Below are positions 33,237-41,257 of a DNA stretch of 47,172 nt, piece by piece. The stretch is taken from assembly GCA_036402115.1 (NCBI GenBank), contig DASWTM010000057.1:1-47172 (forward strand), read 5' to 3'. The translations under genes and the position numbers were made by a program. Every line of letters begins with the position of its first letter. Position 1 is the stretch's first letter. The stretch is from Chryseosolibacter sp036402115. Lineage in GTDB: Bacteria; Bacteroidota; Bacteroidia; Cytophagales; Cyclobacteriaceae. The notes under the pieces were generated by a model. That model was not told where the DNA came from, ran no database searches, and saw nothing but the letters and a program-made list of their open reading frames with translations.

Positions 33237-34556
33237 TTATTTTGCTCCCTGCTTAACCAGCTTATCCACATCATTATTCACCGAGAGTATCAATAAACAA
33301 GTCGCTGTGCAGAACACCGGACTCGTGATGCAATGATGTCCATTCCAACTGCCGTCATTGTTTTGAATTTTCAGCAATCTGCCGCTCATGTTGTCGTACC
33401 ATTTTTTCCAGCTCTCATCTTTACTGACGATCATACTTTCACCAGTCTGCAGATAGCTCATAAATTCTTCGCCACCGTTATTGCCAAATCCACTCATCAC
33501 ATCTTCCTGCTGGGCCTGCACTTTCGCAGATTCGTAAACATTGTAAGAGGTTGAATACTTCAACGCATCATCTTTGTCATATCCGATCTTTTCGAGGTTC
33601 TCTGCCGTCACAGGTGCAGCTGCATCGATTCTTCCTTCCGCTTTTGCCTGGGCAATTTCCTCTTTCACCTTGCGCGCTTCTTTTGCGCTGGCACGTGCTG
33701 AGCCGGTCACCGAATACAACACAACCCCAGCACCCATGTCGGTGTTCACATTTCCTGATGCAGGATCATAGTTCTTTTTCTGAAATTCTCTCGACTTCGC
33801 TAATGCTTGCTTATCAACCTTTGCACCTTTTGTTTCGGCAGCTTCTAAGGCGGTTGTTGCAAACGATGATTGAAGTACGCCTGCCCATCCTGATCCTGCT
33901 GTGCTACCGTTCACATCCTGAGCCTTTTGAATTTTATCGACACACACATCAAGCGCTTTTTCGATTCTTCTTTTTAACGCTTCGTCTGAGTTAGCGTGGT
34001 CAACTACATCCGATAGAAATTGTGCTGTCAGCACAACATCAATATTTGCACCGAGTTTGGTTTGAATTTGTGTACCGGTAATGTCAGTGATGTTTGAATG
34101 TGAGGGTGATGACTTTTCAACGGTCTCCAACAAGTAATTGAGCGCCTTCTTCAGTTGGGCGGAATTTTTTCCCGAGGTCAGTGTACTTCCACTACGAAGC
34201 AACGCCATGGCTACCATCGAAGTTGTCGCAGGATCCGTTTGAACCGCATGCGGATCGCGTATATCCTGGCGTGAGTGACTTCCTGCACCCCAACCGCCAT
34301 TTGCATTTTGTGCTTCCACGATCCAAGCTAGGCCACGATCCATCGATGTCGTGACATTTTCCGGAGTCTTATAGACAAATGAAGAATCGGAAGACTCTTC
34401 ACCCATGACCGTCCGGAAGACACAACCCTTCGGTGGAACAAATCCTATTTTCTTTTTGACGGTCTGCTTTTCATCCGCCCTGCGGAAGGTAAACGACAAC
34501 AGCGTGACTGTGCTGACTACCAGCAAAATCATCGCAACAAGTTTCCAGCGTTTCAT
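33237..34556 (-). CDS. Membrane-anchored or secreted alpha/alpha-toroid protein (prenyltransferase/squalene-cyclase repeat)
   Basis: 439 residues. One N-terminal hydrophobic helix (6-24, LVAMILLVVSTVTLLSF) anchors or exports it. The rest resembles terpene-cyclase/prenyltransferase toroid repeats: AQNANGGWG (82-90), ALNYLLETVEKS, and near the C-terminus RLLKIQNNDGSWNG and ITSPVFCTATCLLIL. These QW-like turns are present, but the catalytic DXDD of squalene-hopene cyclase is not visible, so a binding or structural role outside the cytoplasm is more likely than cyclisation. The 837 bases upstream hold repeat DNA only. Downstream lie an 8-bp hairpin and the hydrolase gene on the same strand. Confidence 0.8.
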   Translation of the reverse strand: MKRWKLVAMILLVVSTVTLLSFTFRRADEKQTVKKKIGFVPPKGCVFRTVMGEESSDSSFVYKTPENVTTSMDRGLAWIVEAQNANGGWGAGSHSRQDIRDPHAVQTDPATTSMVAMALLRSGSTLTSGKNSAQLKKALNYLLETVEKSSPSHSNITDITGTQIQTKLGANIDVVLTAQFLSDVVDHANSDEALKRRIEKALDVCVDKIQKAQDVNGSTAGSGWAGVLQSSFATTALEAAETKGAKVDKQALAKSREFQKKNYDPASGNVNTDMGAGVVLYSVTGSARASAKEARKVKEEIAQAKAEGRIDAAAPVTAENLEKIGYDKDDALKYSTSYNVYESAKVQAQQEDVMSGFGNNGGEEFMSYLQTGESMIVSKDESWKKWYDNMSGRLLKIQNNDGSWNGHHCITSPVFCTATCLLILSVNNDVDKLVKQGAK

Positions 34557-34681
34557 ACGATTTTTTGTTTGGTTCTACATGCAGGATGCACCCGTGAAGA
34601 TGTTTCCATATTTGCTGAATGAAGTAACGCGTTGTTCGGTTTGCGGGATAGTGGGACTTAGTGGGTAAGGGGTTTGGCTGA

Positions 34682-34787
34682 GGGAGAGGGGGAATCGGGA
34701 GCTAGGTGCTGGGAGTCGGGAGGTGATAACCGGGATGGGCGGTGGGTTATTGGTAATGGGTAATAGGTGATGGGTGATGGGTAATTG
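34682..34787 (+). repeat. Degenerate heptad array, G-rich (GGGAGTC to GGTGATG types)
   Basis: About 15 heptamers in one phase across 105 bases. Early units are GGGAATC, GGGAGCT, GGGAGTC; later units from 34745 are GGTTATT, GGTAATG, GGTAATA, GGTGATG, GGTGATG, GGTAATT. Six of the last units keep GGT--AT-like positions. It is the first part of the gene-free stretch 34557-35393 upstream of the toroid gene. An apparent minus-strand reading frame here is only the repeat translated. Confidence 0.8.
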
Positions 34788-34894
34788 CATTGGTTATGAG
34801 TCAGTACAGTAGGTAGTCACTGGTCACAAGTCATTGGGAGGAAAGAGAAAAACAGAAATGCGTCAAGCCTGTGATCCCCAACACACATTTGAGC

Positions 34895-34908
34895 TTGATG
34901 CAGATCAA
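34895..34908. promoter_or_regulatory. Crp/Fnr-like dyad in repeat module 1
   Basis: TTGATGCAGATCAA equals the Fnr consensus TTGAT-N4-ATCAA. Module 2 has a decayed version (TAGATGCATGTCAA, 35069-35082). It could bind a Crp/Fnr-family regulator, or be chance within a repeat; the nearest downstream gene on the minus strand is the toroid gene 340 bases away. Confidence 0.3.
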
Positions 34909-35248
34909 TCTCGAAATCCCACGTTCGGCCAGAACATTTCCTCAGTGCACCTCTGTGATTGCTCTGTATCTCTGTGGTTCCTGGATTTAGCCACTGGTCA
35001 CAAGTCATTGGGAGGAAAGAGAAAAACAGAAATGCGTCAAGCCTGTGATCTCCAGCACACATTTGAGCTAGATGCATGTCAATCTCGAAATACCCACGGT
35101 CGGCCAGAACATTTCCTCAGTGTACCGCTGTGATTCCTCTGTAGCTCTGTGGTTCCTGGATTTAGTCACTGGTCACTGGTCATTCGGGGAAAAGAGGGAA
35201 AGGGTGATGAGAAATGGGTGATGGCTGATAGCAATAATCATCTTCTAC

Positions 35249-35266
35249 GCTTGACATTCGTCAAGC
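35249..35266. promoter_or_regulatory. Perfect 7-bp dyad in repeat module 3
   Basis: GCTTGAC-ATTC-GTCAAGC, a perfect inverted repeat of Crp/Fnr spacing (TTGAC-N4-GTCAA). The right half (GTCAAGCC) is conserved in modules 1 and 2, the left half is not. Alternatively it is a small hairpin. Confidence 0.35.
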
Positions 35267-35393
35267 CAGTGTCCTCCGGCAAACGAATAAGCATGATGCA
35301 TATTGATCTCTAATTGCCCACGTTCTGCCAGGTTGTTTCCTCTGTGATGTCTCTGTGCCTTCTCCGTATCTCTGTGGTTCCTGAATTTTGCCA

Positions 35394-36131
35394 CTAGTTT
35401 TCGTGGTGAATGTAGGTGTTACCAATCACGAGTCGTTTGTTGACGTGTGCACCGCCATTGACGTAAATGTTGGGTTCCCCGAAAGCATCTACACGTACTT
35501 CTTCGGTTGATGTGATTTTTAGTTGACCTTCGCCAAAGATGCTGGTGGATGCATACGCGCTCTTCATCTGGCGAGTGTCGATCTTATTTTCTCCATAGAG
35601 CTTATACTTCTGTTCGACAACTTTTCCTTTTGCGATCTTTAACTCATTCGTTCCGTACAGGGATGCCTTAAAGAAATCTGTCTTGAGAGAAGCAAGGGTG
35701 ATTTCGTTTTCGCCATAGGCCTTTAAACGGAACTCGGGCGATTCGATAGGATCATAACAGGTCAATTCCTGGTTGCCGCGGATCTCAAGCCCTTCAAGAG
35801 ATTTGTATGTAACATAGGCGGTAATGGAAACGCCATCATACATATTCCTTCTTGGTCCGTGCCCTTTTTCATAGGGATCAACCTTCTCTACTTTACGTGC
35901 ATTGTCGAGATAGATATGGAGTGTGTGATTGGAGACTTCAATGTTGATTTTGCTCTTGCTGACATCGCGGTACACCAGCCTGATGCTTTCTTTTTCACCT
36001 TGCTTCAATATCAGGTTGACGCGTGGAGATGCAACTATACGTGAAAATGATTTTAATTCTTTCTGAATTTCCTGCGCAAAAGCTCCAGTGGTGATTAACA
36101 GGCCAAAGGCGATGAGGACGGATTTCTTCAT
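35394..36131 (-). CDS. Secreted GIN-domain (DUF2807-like) protein
   Basis: 245 residues with a signal peptide (MKKSVLIAFGLLITTGAFA). The mature protein opens with the family's start, KELKSFSRIVASPRVNLILKQG (residues 25-46, shown in part), and continues as a right-handed beta-helix of about 20-residue coils, with the recurrent GENEI, GTNEL, GENKI and GEGQL turns (about 135-205). Such proteins are exported to the periplasm or surface and are of unknown function. It lies 56 bases downstream of permease copy E on the same strand and may be cotranscribed, giving the permease block an exported partner. Confidence 0.87.
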   Translation of the reverse strand: MKKSVLIAFGLLITTGAFAQEIQKELKSFSRIVASPRVNLILKQGEKESIRLVYRDVSKSKINIEVSNHTLHIYLDNARKVEKVDPYEKGHGPRRNMYDGVSITAYVTYKSLEGLEIRGNQELTCYDPIESPEFRLKAYGENEITLASLKTDFFKASLYGTNELKIAKGKVVEQKYKLYGENKIDTRQMKSAYASTSIFGEGQLKITSTEEVRVDAFGEPNIYVNGGAHVNKRLVIGNTYIHHEN

Positions 36132-36187
36132 AACTCGGGTATTATAGTGTCAAGACTACTAAAAGACACCTGAGGTTGCGTCAACCC

Positions 36188-38611
36188 CTATTCATTTCTC
36201 AAGGAATTTACGGGATTTCCGGAAGCTGCCCTAAGTGCCTGAAAACTAACGGAAAACAACGCGATAATGAACGTTATGGCCCCCGCCAGCAGGAAAATCC
36301 ACCAGGGGATCGCGATGTGGAAGGCGAACTGATCCAGCCACATACTCATTACCCACCATGTAAACGGCCATGCAAGAATGTTAGCGATCAAGACCAGCTT
36401 GAGGAAGTTCATGTTCAGCATCCTCACAATTTCATGGACATTGGCGCCAAGCACTTTGCGGATTCCAATCGCTTTTCGTTGCTGCTCTGCTGTAAATGTT
36501 GCCAACCCAAACAAGCCAAGACAAGCGATGAGGATGGCAAGGAGTGTAAAGACCATAAATAATGTCGCGACCCGTTTTTCTGTCTCGATCTTGTGACGGA
36601 AGTTTTCTTCTACAAGCGAGTACTCAAAAGGTGCAGTAGGAGCAAACTCTTTCCATAGCTTTTCCATAGCGGCAAGCCCTTCTTGCAATCGACCTTCTTT
36701 AATCCGAACCGCCATCTCCCAGTTTGGTTCATATCCCAATACGATGGCGAGCGGTTGAATCGGTTCTTTCAGGCTTCTGAAATTAAAATCCTTCATGATC
36801 CCGATCACTTGACGAATTCGTCCGTTAGGCTGATCGTATCCCGAAAATATTTTCTGGCCATCAACCACCTTGATTCCAAGTGTCTCAGCCGCTTTTTCAT
36901 TAACAATGAGAAAGGAACTGTCGCGCGGAGATTTGTTTGAAAAGAATCTTCCCTGAAGCATGGTGTACCCCATTGTCTTCAGGTGATCATAATCCATCTC
37001 ATATACTGAAAACAAGTGATCCTTCTCGGAATTCTCTGTACGAAAAACGGATTGCCAGTCAATGTTAGGAGGAAGCCTGTTACAATAACTGGCCGATGCA
37101 ATGAACTCATTTTGCAAAAGTTGTTGCTTGAATGCTGTGCCTTTGTTGCCAAGGTTGCGGGTATGTAAAAGGTTTACAATATTTTCCTTATTGAATCCCA
37201 GGTTTGCTTTCTGAACGTACTGCAGCTGGTCATAGACAATCATCGTTGCAATAATGAGCGATGTCGAAATGAAGAATTGGAACACGACAAGAATATTCCG
37301 GATGCCGTAACTTCTCAGTCGTGCTCGAAGACTTCCTTTCAGGACTTCAATCGGACTGAATTGTGTCAGGTAGAATGCAGGATAGCTTCCAGCCACAAGT
37401 CCTGTGGCAATAACAAAGACAAAAATGCCGAGAACGAATTCCGGTTGGAATAATGTCGCAAAAGGTATTTCTTTTCCTGTGAAGTAATTGAAAGGTTTTA
37501 AAATAATAATGACAAAAGAGATTGCAAGGATAACTGCGATAATAACATAGAAGTAAGACTCGAGCAGGAACTGGGAAATCAATCGTGCGTTTTGTGCACC
37601 GACTGATTTTCGGACGGCAACTTCTTTTGCACGGCTTGCTGACTGCGCTGTAGTCAGGTTCATAAAGTTGATGCACGCCAGCATAATAATGAAGGCCGCG
37701 ATACAACTGAAAAGATAAATGTACTCGATGCTTCCGTTCGGCTCGATTTCTTCAGATAGCGCTGACTTCAGGTGAATGTCCGCCATCGGCTGCACAAAAT
37801 ACTTGAGTTCGTTGCCCTGCTTTCTGAATTCTTCAAGCGTAAGCTTGCGCACTTCCTGCAACTCCTTGTTCAGCTTGTAGGAAAGCAACTGGTTGATGCG
37901 CTCGTTCAATTGGTCTGATGGCGCATCAGGCGCAAGCTTAAAATAGGTAAGGACTTGTGTCGAAATCCAATCTTCATTTTCAGCAACGCCCCATGAGTCT
38001 AACGACAGAAGCAGTGTAAAATGGAAATGGCTATTCAACGGAGGATCTTCGGCAATTCCTGAAACGTAGACTTCGTAGTCTTGCGCCATTTCGAATTTCT
38101 TTCCAATCGGAGAGCGATCACCTCTTCCTTTATAATCGAAAATTCGTTTTGCGGCAGATTCTGAAATAACAACTTTACGCTCACCCGTCAGCACCGAATC
38201 TGGATGCCCTTCAACTAATTTGAAGTTGAAGAATTTGAAAAAATTCCGGTCGACCAGCAACAAGTACGGCTCGGTAGAAGTTTTTCCCTGATAGTGGACA
38301 GGAAACGTTGCCCATTTCACAATCCGGGTTGCGCTCTCCACGCCAGGAAGTTCTTTTTGCAGAGCCTTTGAAAGTGGAAAAGATGTAAGCGTGGAGCGGA
38401 TACCTTTCCCTTGAAGTCTTCCTTCGAATGCTACGCGATACGAACGATCAATGTCCGGATGAAACTGGTCGTATTGAAGCTCGTCCTGGACGTAAAGGAG
38501 AATCAGTAAGCTGCAAGCGATGCCAAGGGTGAGACCTGAAATATTGATAAACGAAAAGCCCCGCTGGCGGGACATAAACCGCAGAACAATAAGCAGGTAA
38601 TTCTTGAGCAT
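36188..38611 (-). CDS. FtsX/MacB-type ABC transporter permease, 807 aa (block 2, copy E)
   Basis: Last permease of the second block. N-terminus MLKNYLLIVLRFMSRQRGFS; coupling motifs RAKEVAVRKSVGAQNARLI and QRKAIGIRKVLGANVHEIV (Ala where the others have Glu in KEIG, a charge change in the ATPase-facing helix); C-terminus NPVNSLRNE. The first periplasmic domain is enlarged in the middle with a KGRGDRSPIGKKF loop and an ELQEVRKLTLEEFRKQGNE helix not seen in the sister copies. 80 bases separate it from copy F upstream, and the GIN gene follows. Confidence 0.92.
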   Translation of the reverse strand: MLKNYLLIVLRFMSRQRGFSFINISGLTLGIACSLLILLYVQDELQYDQFHPDIDRSYRVAFEGRLQGKGIRSTLTSFPLSKALQKELPGVESATRIVKWATFPVHYQGKTSTEPYLLLVDRNFFKFFNFKLVEGHPDSVLTGERKVVISESAAKRIFDYKGRGDRSPIGKKFEMAQDYEVYVSGIAEDPPLNSHFHFTLLLSLDSWGVAENEDWISTQVLTYFKLAPDAPSDQLNERINQLLSYKLNKELQEVRKLTLEEFRKQGNELKYFVQPMADIHLKSALSEEIEPNGSIEYIYLFSCIAAFIIMLACINFMNLTTAQSASRAKEVAVRKSVGAQNARLISQFLLESYFYVIIAVILAISFVIIILKPFNYFTGKEIPFATLFQPEFVLGIFVFVIATGLVAGSYPAFYLTQFSPIEVLKGSLRARLRSYGIRNILVVFQFFISTSLIIATMIVYDQLQYVQKANLGFNKENIVNLLHTRNLGNKGTAFKQQLLQNEFIASASYCNRLPPNIDWQSVFRTENSEKDHLFSVYEMDYDHLKTMGYTMLQGRFFSNKSPRDSSFLIVNEKAAETLGIKVVDGQKIFSGYDQPNGRIRQVIGIMKDFNFRSLKEPIQPLAIVLGYEPNWEMAVRIKEGRLQEGLAAMEKLWKEFAPTAPFEYSLVEENFRHKIETEKRVATLFMVFTLLAILIACLGLFGLATFTAEQQRKAIGIRKVLGANVHEIVRMLNMNFLKLVLIANILAWPFTWWVMSMWLDQFAFHIAIPWWIFLLAGAITFIIALFSVSFQALRAASGNPVNSLRNE

Positions 38612-38691
38612 GGCGGGATTTAACCGTCCAATATAATACTAAACGTTGAGGCGAAGAAGGGATGCGAAATTTTTTCGGCATCCGACCTCCG

Positions 38692-41079
38692 CTACTCGTT
38701 TCGTAGCGAATCGACTGGGTTGCTGAACGCAGCTTTTAAGGCCTGGAAACTGATCGTCAGCATGGCTATTGCAATGGATGCGACTCCCGCTATAAGGAAA
38801 ATTCCGATTCCCAGTTTAATGCTGTATTGGAAGTCTTCTAACCACTTTGTCATCACCAACCACGCAATGCCGCTCGCCAAGACGAAGGAGATGACTATCA
38901 ACTGAATAAACTCAGCGGAAAGCTTGTAGAGAATATTGGAATTACTCGCACCCAAAACTTTCCGGATTCCGATTTCTTTTTTTCGTTGTTCGGCTGTGAA
39001 TGCTGACAGTGCAAACAAACCTAATCCTGCAATAACAATCGCCAGAACGGTGAAGTGAGTAAACATGGTAGCAAACGCCTGCTCGTTCCGATAAAGGTTG
39101 GCGAATTGCTCATCCAGGAATGCGTATTCAAATGTTCGTCCCGGATTCACTTTCTTCCACGTCTGTTCAATATAGGCTATTGTCTCACTCATATTTTCCG
39201 GTTTCACTTTTATGGCAACCGCAGGATTGTTCTCACCGTAGAGCATGAACATTGGTTCTAACTTATGGCGGATGGTTGCGAAGTGAAAATCTTTCACCAC
39301 GCCCACAACCGTATAAGCGGTAAGGTCAGTGGGGTTTGGACCTGATTGAAGGCTGATACGTTTTCCGATAGCATCATCCCACTTTAATAACCGGGTCATC
39401 TCTTCATTGATGATCATGGAAAGCGTATCGGCAAATTCCCTTGAGAAATTTCGGCCAGCGATCATCTCCATTCCCATGGCAGGAATGTACGTTTCATCTG
39501 CACTCATGATGCTCGTGATGATGTTGGTTTCGCTGGTGGCTCCGTCAGGAATGATATTCGTTCTTCCCAACTGCTGCCCTATACGCGCAGATGCAGTTCC
39601 GACTGCTTTGATATTCTCATTTCTTAAAAGTTCTGTTTTGAAAGTCTGCGATAACCCGACAGCCGGGCCGCTTTGTTGAATCGTGATGACCTGATCGCGA
39701 TCGTAGCCAAGGTCTGCCGTGTAGATATAGCGCATTTGCTGATACACAATTCCGGTTCCTACCATTAAGGCGATAGAAATCGTGAATTGTAGCACTACCA
39801 AAGCTTTCCTCAGGCGGATTCCGCTGGTGGAATTTTTGAATGAACCTTTCAACACCATGATGGGCTTAAAGCCGGAGAGCACAAAAGCGGGATAAAGGCC
39901 GGCCAACAGCCCGACAAAAAGTACAAGTGTTCCAATCACCAGCAGGCTTTGTGGCTGTAGGAGCATCATAAAATCCGCATAACGCTGATAGCTGCTATTC
40001 AGAATTGGGGTCATGACAAATACCAACGCGAGAGCGATTACGGCAGCAATGATCGTGACAAGAATCGACTCAGTAAGATGTTGGCCAATTAGCTGATAGC
40101 GAACCGCCCCTATAACTTTTCGCATTCCCACTTCCTTCGCACGGCCCGTTGACTTTGCCGTCACCAGGTTCATGAAGTTGACTGCAGCAAGTACCAGAAT
40201 TAAAACCGCGATAATACTGAGAACATACACGTTAAGCTCGTCTGACTTATTCGCGTTCGTTTCGAACAGGATATCTTTTGATTTTAAATGAATGTCCTCA
40301 AGTTTTTGGACAACCGGAGTAAAAAACTCGAACGCATTGTTTTTCTTACTAATGGCCTGAAGCTTGGAGCTGAGATCACTTTCATTTACCGGTTTATCCA
40401 ACAGGAGATAGGTGAAACAAAAAATTCCCTGCCAGGTTTCCAATGATTGTCTTAAGCCATCTTCATTTTGTCCAGGCACAAGAGTCCGCAACAAATCGAA
40501 CTGCAGGTGTGAATTTTTTGGTTGGTCCGCCAACACGGCTGTTATGTTCAGATCGGTATTCTGATTAAGTTTAATTGTTTTTCCAACAGCACGATCGTCA
40601 CCAAATATTTTTTTGGCTAGTGATTGTGTGATCGCGATCGATCCCGGCTGATCTAATATGCCTGTTGTTGCGCCATCAATGACTTTAAAGTCGAATACAT
40701 CGAAAACGGAAGGATCCACACGAAACGCACCTTGACATTTCAAGGCTTTGTCTTCATAACTTAAGTCGTATGGTTGCCCTCCGGTGAACCGAACGCTGTT
40801 GACGACCTCAGGAAGTTCGTTGGTTGCGGTAGGTCCTAGCATCGGCTGCGTAACGCCAACCAGTTTACTACTTACGCCTTCAGCACTGTCAATCGTGAGA
40901 ACCCTTACTATGGTATTAAAGTTTTTGTGATAGGTATCGTACGAAAGATCTTCTTTTACATATAAGTAAATCATCATACTGGCTGCAAGTCCGAATGCAA
41001 GTCCACAAATCTTGATGAACGAATATCCTTTTTGTTTGAGGAGATTCCGGAGGCCGATAATAAAATAATTTTTGAACAT
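38692..41079 (-). CDS. FtsX/MacB-type ABC transporter permease, 795 aa (block 2, copy F)
   Basis: MacB-like two-core permease. N-terminus MFKNYFIIGLRNLLKQKGYS; coupling motifs RAKEVGMRKVIGAVRYQLI and RKKEIGIRKVLGASNSNIL; C-terminus NPVDSLRNE. Distinctive are TVGVVKDFHFATIRHK in the second periplasmic domain (where copies A and C have DFHFES) and RTFEYAFLDEQFANLY before the second core. The 178-base gap upstream carries three helically phased GTTAAT words, so this copy may have its own promoter. Confidence 0.92.
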   Translation of the reverse strand: MFKNYFIIGLRNLLKQKGYSFIKICGLAFGLAASMMIYLYVKEDLSYDTYHKNFNTIVRVLTIDSAEGVSSKLVGVTQPMLGPTATNELPEVVNSVRFTGGQPYDLSYEDKALKCQGAFRVDPSVFDVFDFKVIDGATTGILDQPGSIAITQSLAKKIFGDDRAVGKTIKLNQNTDLNITAVLADQPKNSHLQFDLLRTLVPGQNEDGLRQSLETWQGIFCFTYLLLDKPVNESDLSSKLQAISKKNNAFEFFTPVVQKLEDIHLKSKDILFETNANKSDELNVYVLSIIAVLILVLAAVNFMNLVTAKSTGRAKEVGMRKVIGAVRYQLIGQHLTESILVTIIAAVIALALVFVMTPILNSSYQRYADFMMLLQPQSLLVIGTLVLFVGLLAGLYPAFVLSGFKPIMVLKGSFKNSTSGIRLRKALVVLQFTISIALMVGTGIVYQQMRYIYTADLGYDRDQVITIQQSGPAVGLSQTFKTELLRNENIKAVGTASARIGQQLGRTNIIPDGATSETNIITSIMSADETYIPAMGMEMIAGRNFSREFADTLSMIINEEMTRLLKWDDAIGKRISLQSGPNPTDLTAYTVVGVVKDFHFATIRHKLEPMFMLYGENNPAVAIKVKPENMSETIAYIEQTWKKVNPGRTFEYAFLDEQFANLYRNEQAFATMFTHFTVLAIVIAGLGLFALSAFTAEQRKKEIGIRKVLGASNSNILYKLSAEFIQLIVISFVLASGIAWLVMTKWLEDFQYSIKLGIGIFLIAGVASIAIAMLTISFQALKAAFSNPVDSLRNE

Positions 41080-41216
41080 AGGTTTGGTACTTTATCGTTA
41101 CGCACACCTCATTTAAGGTGCCAGTGTTGTTACGGTCGTATGATGAAAATCGGACGCTAATAGTTTCATCGGCAGACCGAAATTAATAGATGGGCGCGGG
41201 TGCAGGCATATAAAAC

Positions 41217-41242
41217 GTTAATTAGTGTTAATTGATGTTAAT
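41217..41242 (-). promoter_or_regulatory. Three GTTAAT words 10 bases apart
   Basis: GTTAAT occurs at 41217, 41227 and 41237, i.e. ATTAAC direct repeats with one-turn spacing on the minus strand, 138-163 bases upstream of permease copy F. Direct hexamers on one DNA face are typical of OmpR/PhoB-family sites, but A/T-rich chance repetition is possible. Confidence 0.35.
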
Positions 41243-41257
41243 ACGCCCGACCCAACT

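Larger units (their letters stand above)
34816..35391 (+). repeat. Three tandem modules of about 174-225 bp, each with heptads, a dyad and octads
   Basis: Module 1 (34818-34991) and module 2 (34992-35166) are about 94% identical with one indel; module 3 (35167-35391) is diverged and longer. Each begins with heptads GTCACTG/GTCACAA/GTCATTG, has a central ~100 bases starting near GCGTCAAGCC and ends with period-8 CTCTGTNN words (CTCTGTAT, CTCTGTGG) then TTCCTGGATTT. Module 3 also has GGTGATG/GGCTGATA heptads in its middle. With the array at 34682-34787 it fills the 837 gene-free bases between the GIN gene and the toroid gene. Coding potential in both strands is explained by repetition. Confidence 0.85.

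Noticed and set aside
34575..34790. Minus-strand ORF rich in LPITHH/PITNNP-like peptides
   Set aside because: It is the 7-base repeat array read in frame; no start context, no conserved domain, and the peptide periodicity comes from the DNA period.
34817..35133. ORFs on both strands with internal peptide duplication
   Set aside because: They span the duplicated 174-bp modules; the repeat explains the peptide repeat and both strands are equally open.
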